The notes beneath the pieces were generated by a model, which did not search any database, had not been told where the DNA came from, and saw only the letters and a program-made list of their open reading frames with translations. Below are positions 1-4,652 of a DNA stretch of 5,418 bases, in pieces. This DNA comes from Actinomycetota bacterium (lineage in GTDB: Bacteria; Actinomycetota; CADDZG01; WHSQ01). A program made the position numbers and the translations under genes. How positions within the stretch are numbered: position 1 is the first letter of the stretch; each line of letters starts with the position of its first letter. Location: positions 1 through 5,418 of the forward strand of contig JACDBF010000344.1 of assembly GCA_013695055.1 (NCBI GenBank), written 5' to 3'.

Positions 1-145
1 CGATCATCAGCTGAGCGTCCGTGCTCTCCGCACGGCGGCCGAGCGGGGGCGGCTGCGCGCACAACGCGATGAGCGAGGCCAGTGGCGAAGCTCCCGCCTC
101 TGGGTCGAGGAGTATCGGGCAAGCCGCTATCAGCGCCTTCGCTGA
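1..145 (+). CDS. C-terminal fragment of a putative helix-turn-helix (excisionase/MerR-like) DNA-binding protein
   Basis: An open frame enters from the left edge (first full codon at 2) and ends at the TGA at 143-145, leaving 47 residues. The peptide begins DHQLSVRALRTAAERGRL and continues with RAQRDERGQWRSSRLWVEEY. This resembles the tail of small winged-helix or excisionase-type DNA-binding domains: an 'LSVRALR' recognition helix, a 'GRLRA' turn into a strand, a 'GQW' wing, and a final 'WVEEY' helix ending in basic residues. Third codon positions are about 72% G or C, similar to the genes downstream. The start and any upstream domain lie outside the window, so it could be a tiny regulator or excisionase, or the tail of a larger protein. 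It converges on the tRNA-Arg gene, whose 3' end is about 120 bp away. The reading frame is reasonably supported; the family is a judgement from pattern only. Confidence 0.45.
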   Translation, partial: DHQLSVRALRTAAERGRLRAQRDERGQWRSSRLWVEEYRASRYQRLR

Positions 146-146
146 T
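129..146. other. Perfect 7-bp inverted repeat (stem-loop) overlapping the stop codon of the left-edge gene
   Basis: ATCAGCG at 129-135 pairs perfectly with CGCTGAT at 140-146 around a four-base loop (CCTT), and a T-G wobble can extend the stem by one pair. The 3' arm contains the TGA of the left-edge gene. No T-tract follows on either strand, so it is not a canonical intrinsic terminator, although GC-rich actinobacteria often use hairpins without U-tracts. A convergent end for the left gene and the tRNA transcript is possible but unproven. Confidence 0.3.
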
Positions 147-263
147 GCCCCGGCCCTCGCTCGAATGGCCGGTGTCCGAACGTCCATCGGCGCACGTATC
201 CCTGATCGAACCGAGTGCTGTCCCTTTCGAACCGCGAGCCTCTGGCAACGCACGGGCGCTAAG

Positions 264-335
264 TGCCCCCGGCAGGATTCGAACCTGCGCACCGCGCTCC
301 GGAGGCGCGTGCTCTATCCCCTGAGCTACGGGGGC
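264..335 (-). tRNA. tRNA-Arg, anticodon CCG (reads CGG)
   Basis: The reverse complement folds as a complete 72-nt cloverleaf. The acceptor stem GCCCCCG (335-329) pairs with CGGGGGC (271-265), and the discriminator is A at 264. The D arm is GCTC/GAGC with loop AGGGGATA, the anticodon stem is CGCGC/GCGCG, and the loop CTCCGGA places anticodon CCG at 302-300. The variable loop is GTGC and the T arm is GCAGG-TTCGAAT-CCTGC. C35 and an A in the D loop at the position of A20 match known bacterial arginine identity elements. CCA is not encoded; the bases after the discriminator read CTT. The gene is divergent from the receiver gene and argS, so the tRNA lies close to the gene of its own synthetase. 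This is one of the most certain calls in the window. Confidence 0.97.
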
Positions 336-389
336 CCGGTCACAAACCCTAGAGCACCCAAACTATCCGGGTCACAAAACCCAAGAGCA
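336..389. repeat. Imperfect direct repeat of about 21-23 bp, period 32-33 bp
   Basis: Copy 1 (336-356) and copy 2 (367-389) share CCGG, GTCACAAA, CCC and AGAGCA in the same order. Copy 2 has one extra G and one extra A, and has A where copy 1 has T between CCC and AGAGCA. The shared GGTCAC starts at 338 and 370. The repeat abuts the 5' end of the tRNA-Arg gene on one side and ends about 26 bp before the receiver gene on the other. It could be a tandem binding site, a duplicated promoter, or an incidental duplication. Confidence 0.6.
346..375 (-). promoter_or_regulatory. Putative promoter of the tRNA-Arg gene
   Basis: Read on the - strand, TAGGGT (plus 351-346) fits a TANNNT -10 element and lies 10 bases before the mature tRNA 5' end, so transcription would begin about 4 nt upstream of it. 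GTGACC (plus 375-370) matches four of six bases of the TTGACA -35 consensus at an 18-bp spacing. Both elements fall inside the two copies of a direct repeat. This is a consensus match by eye, not a measured promoter. Confidence 0.4.
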
Positions 390-403
390 GCGCAGCGCCC
401 AAG

Positions 404-415
404 TAGCATGATGCG
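404..415 (+). promoter_or_regulatory. Putative -10 element for a leaderless transcript of the receiver gene
   Basis: TAGCAT (404-409) fits TANNNT and is followed by exactly six bases before the ATG at 416, so a start point seven bases after the hexamer would coincide with the A of the ATG. No purine-rich Shine-Dalgarno sequence precedes this ATG. No convincing -35 box is seen 16-19 bp upstream. The same spacing recurs before argS and hom. Confidence 0.45.
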
Positions 416-790
416 ATGGCTGCGGCGAAGAAGAGAATTCTGATTTGCGATGACGATCCTGTGATCCTGCGCCTGCTGCAGGTCAACCTCGAGCTCGAGG
501 GTTACGACGTGCTCCTCGCCCACCACGGCGAGCAGGCGGTCGAGGTGGCCGAGGCCGAGCTTCCGGACCTGATCGTGCTCGACATCATGATGCCGAGGCT
601 CGACGGATATCAGACCGTCGAACGCCTCAAAGCCGGCGACAGGACCAAGCCGATCCCGGTGCTCTTCCTCTCGGCCAAGGCCCAGCAGTCGGACATAGAA
701 AGGGGCCGCGAGCACGGCGTCGACGACTATCTGACCAAACCCTTCGACCCCACCGATCTCCTGGAGGTCGTCGAGCGCCTCGTCGGCTGA
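416..790 (+). CDS. Single-domain response regulator (CheY/Spo0F-like receiver)
   Basis: The 124-residue protein is one receiver domain with no output domain. The acidic pocket is in ILICDDDP (D12-D14), and the phospho-acceptor aspartate is D56 in LIVLDIMMPRLDG. The switch serine is S86 in LFLSAK, an aromatic switch residue is Y105, and the conserved lysine is K108 in YLTKPF. Every residue needed for phosphorylation is therefore present. It should be a cytosolic phospho-relay or protein-protein switch, receiving phosphate from a histidine kinase and acting by binding a partner. Neither kinase nor partner is in the window. Two other ATGs lie just upstream at 408 and 411, but the one at 416 gives the normal receiver start (AAAKKRILICDDD) and fits the leaderless promoter spacing. 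The stop is 14 bp before argS. The family call is secure; the pathway is unknown. Confidence 0.95.
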   Translation: MAAAKKRILICDDDPVILRLLQVNLELEGYDVLLAHHGEQAVEVAEAELPDLIVLDIMMPRLDGYQTVERLKAGDRTKPIPVLFLSAKAQQSDIERGREHGVDDYLTKPFDPTDLLEVVERLVG

Positions 791-792
791 CC

Positions 793-804
793 TAGTCTCC
801 CCCC
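793..804 (+). promoter_or_regulatory. Putative -10 element for a leaderless argS transcript
   Basis: TAGTCT (793-798) fits TANNNT and is followed by six C residues and then the ATG at 805. A start point seven bases after the hexamer would be the first base of the start codon. There is no Shine-Dalgarno sequence in the 14-bp gap after the receiver gene, which supports leaderless initiation. No clear -35 box is seen. Confidence 0.5.
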
Positions 805-2457
805 ATGGTCACCGATGTCCTAAAAGAGATGATGAACGCCGCCCTGAGCGCGGCTGCGGTGGACGGCGCCATAGCCCTAGAAGCGATGCCGCCGGTCGAG
901 TTCGAGCGTCCTCGAAAGCGAGAGCACGGGGATTGGTCGACCAACGTCGCACTCGCCGCGGGCCGGGGAGGGGACAACCCGCGGGCGATCGCCCAAGCCC
1001 TCATCGACCGTCTTCCTCCATCCGACATGGTGGAGAGCGTCGAGATCGCGGGCCCCGGTTTCTTGAACTTCCGCCTTGCGCCCAAATGGCTCCACGACGT
1101 GGTGTTCCGGGCGTCAGATCCAAAGTCTGGTTTCGGGCGGACGGACGAGGGGGCCGGGATCAAGGTCAATGTCGAGTACGTGTCGGCCAACCCCACAGGC
1201 CCCATCAGCGTGGTCGGCGGCCGGCACGCAGCGGTGGGAGATGCTTTGTCCAACCTTCTCGAAGCAACCGGACACGAAGTGGTTCGCGAATACTACGTGA
1301 ACGATGCCGGGCGGCAGATACGTCTTTTCGCTAGGTCGTTGTCGGTTCGATACCTCGAGCAGTTCGGCGTTCCGGGCGAGATACCCGAGGACGGATACCA
1401 AGGTGAATACGTGATCGTGTTGGCTCGGAGGCTGGCCGAGGAGCTCGGCGACCGCCTCGTGCATGCCTCGGAGGAAGAGCGGGACGCGACCATGCGGCGA
1501 ATCGGGCTCGAGCGAATGTTGGCGGAGATGCGCGCGACGCTCGAGAGGTTCGGAACGCACCATCAAGTCTGGTTTCTGGAAAGCAGCCTGCAGGAGAGCG
1601 GCGCGACCCGATCGGCGATCGAGAAGCTCGGGGCCGGCGGGTGGGTGGAGGAACGTGATGGAGCGCGATGGTTTCTAAGCTCCCGCCTCGGCGATGACAA
1701 GGACCGAGTGCTCGTTCGTTCCTCCGGCGAGCCTACTTACCTGGCCTCGGACTCTGCCTATCTTCTCGACAAGTCCCGTCGTGGATTCGACCGGCTCATC
1801 TACATCTTGGGAGCCGGACATCATGGCACCGTTCCACGATGGCTGGCGGCAGCAGAAGCCCTCGGCATCGACAGGTCGCGCGTCGAGATGCCGTTGATTC
1901 AGAACATCTCTCTGGTGCGGGCGGGTGTGACCGTCAGGGCCTCCAAGAGGGCGGGCAACGTCGTCCCCCTGGACGAGCTCGTCGACGAGGTCGGCGTCGA
2001 TGCGGCGCGCTACAATTTTTTGAACCGGTCGCTCGAGTCGCCGCTCGAGTTCGACATCGACCTTGTGAAGCAACAAGCGCCCGAGAACCCCGTCTATTAC
2101 GTGCAGTATGCGCACGCGCGTATCTCCTCGATCCTGAAGAAGGCCGAGGAAAAGGCACTCCGGGTGCAGGATGCCGAATTGGGGATGCTCACTCACGAAA
2201 GGGAAGACTCCCTGATGCGCAAGCTCGCGGCTTATGAGGAGACCGTTCCGGACGCGGCCCATAGGCGGGCACCACAGAGACTGACGCGCTATATCGAGGA
2301 GCTGGCTACCGACTTCAGCGCCTTCTACCGGGACTGCAAGGTCGTGACCGATGACCAACAACTCTCCAAGGCGCGCCTCCGGCTGTGCCTGGCGACCAAG
2401 TCGGTGCTCGCAGACGGCCTGTCGATACTGGGAGTAAGCGCTCCGGAAAGGATGTGA
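805..2457 (+). CDS. argS: Arginyl-tRNA synthetase
   Basis: This 550-residue cytosolic class I synthetase ligates arginine to tRNA-Arg using ATP; the length is normal for the family. Residues 1 to about 100 form the ArgRS-specific N-terminal additional domain, with the conserved run HGDWSTNVAL and the GPGFLNFRL strand. The catalytic Rossmann domain begins near VNVEYVSANPTGP (121-133). The KMSKS-equivalent loop is VRASKRAGN (377-385, K381), followed by LDELVDEVGVDAARY. From NPVYYVQYAHARI (428) to the C terminus is the DALR anticodon-binding helical domain, ending in the typical LSILGVSAPERM. The HIGH signature is atypical: after NPTGP the sequence is ISVVGGRHAAVGD, so both histidines of the usual HxGH are replaced (S135, G138). 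The frame is intact on both sides. A tRNA-Arg gene lies 470 bp upstream on the other strand. PhzF starts 2 bp after the stop and is probably co-transcribed. Confidence 0.97.
   Translation: MVTDVLKEMMNAALSAAAVDGAIALEAMPPVEFERPRKREHGDWSTNVALAAGRGGDNPRAIAQALIDRLPPSDMVESVEIAGPGFLNFRLAPKWLHDVVFRASDPKSGFGRTDEGAGIKVNVEYVSANPTGPISVVGGRHAAVGDALSNLLEATGHEVVREYYVNDAGRQIRLFARSLSVRYLEQFGVPGEIPEDGYQGEYVIVLARRLAEELGDRLVHASEEERDATMRRIGLERMLAEMRATLERFGTHHQVWFLESSLQESGATRSAIEKLGAGGWVEERDGARWFLSSRLGDDKDRVLVRSSGEPTYLASDSAYLLDKSRRGFDRLIYILGAGHHGTVPRWLAAAEALGIDRSRVEMPLIQNISLVRAGVTVRASKRAGNVVPLDELVDEVGVDAARYNFLNRSLESPLEFDIDLVKQQAPENPVYYVQYAHARISSILKKAEEKALRVQDAELGMLTHEREDSLMRKLAAYEETVPDAAHRRAPQRLTRYIEELATDFSAFYRDCKVVTDDQQLSKARLRLCLATKSVLADGLSILGVSAPERM
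2445..2452 (+). promoter_or_regulatory. Shine-Dalgarno sequence fixing the phzF-like start
   Basis: GGAAAGGA lies within the last codons of argS, seven bases before the ATG at 2460. It selects that ATG over an in-frame upstream start at 2385 buried in argS. It is the clearest ribosome binding site in the window and contrasts with the apparently leaderless starts of the receiver, argS and hom. Confidence 0.75.
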
Positions 2458-2459
2458 CT

Positions 2460-3320
2460 ATGGACTTTCTGCAAGTGGACGTCTTTGCGGACAAGGCCTT
2501 TTCGGGGAACCCGCTGGCCGTCTTTCCCAACGCGTCCGCTCTCTCGAGCGCCCAGATGCAAGCGATCGCTTCGGAGATGAACCTCTCTGAGACCTCATTC
2601 GTGACAGGCATCAGCAAGACGACGTACGACGTTCGGATCTTTACGCCCGCGCAAGAGCTTCCCTTTGCCGGCCATCCCACCATCGGAACTGCGTGGACCA
2701 TCTCGCATCTCGAATTGACGGCCGAGGAGCGGTTGACGCAGCGGTCCGCGGCCGGCGATACGTACGTCTTTGTGAAAGATGGCCGATGGTGGTTCGTCCG
2801 CGAAGGCGCTGCGGGCGAAGACTTGGAGGACAAGGACGAGCGCGCGGCCGGCCGCATTGCGGACGCCCTCGGTATCGAACCGGGTGACATCGGTCTCGAA
2901 GCGCGCGAGCTCGGACGCGCCGGCCGTCTACGTCCGGCGGTCTCGGACGCGGGCATTGGGCATCTGATGATTCCGGTTGCCGATCTCGAGGTGCTACAGA
3001 GGATCCGACCGCGCGCCGAGCTTCTCGCCGGAGTGACGAACAGCGGCGCATACTGCTTTACCGGCGCGGGAGCAGGACGCATCCGGGCCCGGGGATTCTT
3101 TCCCGGCGCCGGAATCGCCGAGGACCCCGCAACGGGCTCGGCCGCCGCAGAGCTGGGCATCTATCTCGCCGCCCGAGTGGGAGCCCTCGAGATGGAGATA
3201 TCCCAGGGCACCGAGATCGGCCGCCCGTCGCGCATCTTTTTGAGGGCCAAGCCGGGCCGGGTCGAGGTCGGCGGTCGCTGTGAGCCGGTGCTCGAGGGTC
3301 GCCTCAGTGCGCTTCCCTGA
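2460..3320 (+). CDS. PhzF-family isomerase/epimerase-like protein
   Basis: The 286-residue protein has the hallmarks of the PhzF family (phenazine biosynthesis-like, related in fold to diaminopimelate epimerase). These are an N-terminal VDVFADKAFSGNPLAV, the catalytic-glutamate motif NLSETSFV (E44, matching Glu45 of PhzF), FTPAQELPFAGHPTIG (61-76), and EDPATGSAAAELG (from 221, D222) in the second half. The two halves form the expected pseudo-symmetric fold. All residues considered catalytic in PhzF appear retained, so it is probably an active cytosolic isomerase. Family members act on different small acids, however, and no phenazine genes are visible, so the substrate cannot be named. It starts 2 bp after the argS stop with a good Shine-Dalgarno sequence, which suggests co-transcription with argS. 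It sits between argS and hom, where lysA is common in actinobacteria. Confidence 0.92.
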   Translation: MDFLQVDVFADKAFSGNPLAVFPNASALSSAQMQAIASEMNLSETSFVTGISKTTYDVRIFTPAQELPFAGHPTIGTAWTISHLELTAEERLTQRSAAGDTYVFVKDGRWWFVREGAAGEDLEDKDERAAGRIADALGIEPGDIGLEARELGRAGRLRPAVSDAGIGHLMIPVADLEVLQRIRPRAELLAGVTNSGAYCFTGAGAGRIRARGFFPGAGIAEDPATGSAAAELGIYLAARVGALEMEISQGTEIGRPSRIFLRAKPGRVEVGGRCEPVLEGRLSALP

Positions 3321-3344
3321 ACAAGTCGAGGCGTCGCTCCCCGG

Positions 3345-3356
3345 TAGTCTCATTCA
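3345..3356 (+). promoter_or_regulatory. Putative -10 element for a leaderless hom transcript
   Basis: TAGTCT (3345-3350) is identical to the hexamer before argS and is likewise followed by six bases (CATTCA) and then the ATG at 3357. It lies in the 36-bp gap after the PhzF-like gene, and no Shine-Dalgarno sequence is present. It suggests that hom-thrC has its own promoter. No obvious -35 box or operator is seen. Confidence 0.5.
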
Positions 3357-4652
3357 ATGAGAGAACCAGTTCGCATTGGCCTGCTCGGCTGCGGCATCGT
3401 CGGTGGCGCGACCGCGCGCATCCTCATCGAGCACGCGGACGACATCGAGACGCGCGTCGGGAGGCCCATCGAGATTGCTCGTATCGCCGTGCGCGATCTT
3501 TCCAAGGAAAGAGCGGTGAGGCTTTCACCAGACCGATGGACCGACGACGCCTGGGGCGTCGTGCATGATCCCTCGATCGACATAGTCGTCGAGGCGATCG
3601 GCGGCATTCAACCTGCGCGCGACCTCGTCGTGGAAGCGGCCAAGGCCGGCAAGCACATCGTCACCGCCAACAAGGAGCTGCTGGCCACTCTAGGGGAGGA
3701 GGTGATGGGGGCCGCTGAAGCTTCCGGCGTCGAGCTTCTGTTCGAAGCATCGGTAGGCGGGGGGATTCCGATTATCCGGCCCCTGAAGGAATCGCTTGCA
3801 GGGGATCGCGTGCGGCGAGTGATGGGCATCGTCAACGGAACCACCAACTTCATTCTCACGCGCATGTCCGAGACCGGCGAATCGTTCACCGAGGCGCTCA
3901 CTGAGGCGGCCCGGCTCGGTTACACGGAGCTCGATCCGAGCGCCGACGTCGACGGCCACGACGCGGCCGCGAAGTTGGCAATACTCGCTTCAATAGCGTT
4001 CAACGCGCGCGTGGTTGCAAGCGACGTCCAGACGGACGGGATCAGCGGGGTTGGGGTGGCCGACATTCGTGCCGCACACGACCTGGGCTATGAGGTGAAG
4101 CTGCTCGCGGTGGCGGAAGTGGAAGACGGCCAGATCTCGGCGCGCGTGCACCCGGCGATGCTTCCCAAGACACACCCTCTTGCGGCGGTTCGCGATGTGT
4201 TCAACGCGGTGTTCGTGGAAGGGTCCGAAGTGGGCGAGCTGATGTTCTTCGGGCGCGGAGCGGGCGGTGGTCCAACTGGATCGGCAGTCGTAGGTGACAT
4301 CGTCGAGATCGCCCGAAACATATCGAGCGGGGCGAGCGGACCCGGGTGCACCTGCTATCACGATCGCGCCCGCATCAGGCCCCCGGACGAGGCGCTCGTT
4401 CGTTACTACGTGGTGCTATCCGTGATGGATCAGCCCGGCGTCCTGTCGGCGGTCGCCGGCGTGTTCGCCAAGCACGGGGTGTCGATTGCGAGCGTCAGAC
4501 AGGAAGGCTCGGGAGAAGAGGCGACGCTGATGCTGATAACGCATGCGGCGAGCGAAGGCCACCATGCGCGCACGCTCGCGGAGCTTCGCTCTTTGGAGAC
4601 GGTCAAGAACATCGATTCGAAGATGCGAGTGACCGGAACCGCCGAGGGATGA
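3357..4652 (+). CDS. hom: Homoserine dehydrogenase with C-terminal ACT domain
   Basis: This cytosolic enzyme reduces aspartate 4-semialdehyde to homoserine with NAD(P)H, the branch point leading to threonine and methionine. At 431 residues it matches the monofunctional ACT-containing type. The Rossmann dinucleotide motif is GLLGCGIVGG (8-17). The catalytic lysine lies in VTANKELLA (K106), followed by EASVGGGIPIIRPL (130-143) and GIVNGTTNFIL (157-167). The substrate motif is LGYTELDPSADVDGHDAAAK (187-206), with D202 and K206 at the conserved acidic and lysine positions. Residues from about 349 (RYYVVLSVMDQPGVL, then KHGVSIASVRQEG) form an ACT domain, so feedback control, typically by threonine, is likely. 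No aspartokinase domain is fused. The stop overlaps the thrC start (ATGA), indicating translational coupling. All key residues are present. Confidence 0.98.
   Translation: MREPVRIGLLGCGIVGGATARILIEHADDIETRVGRPIEIARIAVRDLSKERAVRLSPDRWTDDAWGVVHDPSIDIVVEAIGGIQPARDLVVEAAKAGKHIVTANKELLATLGEEVMGAAEASGVELLFEASVGGGIPIIRPLKESLAGDRVRRVMGIVNGTTNFILTRMSETGESFTEALTEAARLGYTELDPSADVDGHDAAAKLAILASIAFNARVVASDVQTDGISGVGVADIRAAHDLGYEVKLLAVAEVEDGQISARVHPAMLPKTHPLAAVRDVFNAVFVEGSEVGELMFFGRGAGGGPTGSAVVGDIVEIARNISSGASGPGCTCYHDRARIRPPDEALVRYYVVLSVMDQPGVLSAVAGVFAKHGVSIASVRQEGSGEEATLMLITHAASEGHHARTLAELRSLETVKNIDSKMRVTGTAEG

Noticed and set aside
1..187. Minus-strand open frame from an ATG at 187 running off the left edge, with AGGGA 11 nt upstream
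   Set aside because: It overlaps the plus-strand HTH-like frame, its peptide resembles no family, and another minus frame is also open here, as expected by chance in GC-rich DNA.
206..234. Two TCGAACCG motifs (GGTTCGA on the - strand) resembling tRNA T-loops, possibly tRNA relics
   Set aside because: The flanking bases do not form T stems and no other cloverleaf arms are present.
82..324. Plus-strand open frame whose end reads APGRIRTCAPRSGG
   Set aside because: Its last third is the antisense of the tRNA-Arg gene; this peptide is a well-known artefact of translating across a tRNA. The rest has no recognisable protein features. The same applies to the overlapping frame 21-443.
1675..2361. 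228-residue minus-strand open frame inside argS
   Set aside because: It is a shadow of a strongly conserved gene: no family resemblance, and GC-rich codon bias readily leaves antisense frames open.
2385..2459. Longer N terminus for the PhzF-like protein (start at 2385)
   Set aside because: The extra 25 residues lie within argS and match no PhzF sequence. The ATG at 2460 has a strong Shine-Dalgarno and gives the standard MDFLQVDVF start.
2315..3160. 281-residue minus-strand open frame opposite the PhzF-like gene
   Set aside because: It is low-complexity in S, P, R and A, typical of antisense translation. The plus strand has clear PhzF motifs over the same stretch.
3321..3356. Possible terminator or attenuator between the PhzF-like gene and hom
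   Set aside because: No stable hairpin, T-tract or leader peptide fits in the 36-bp gap; only the -10-like hexamer stands out.
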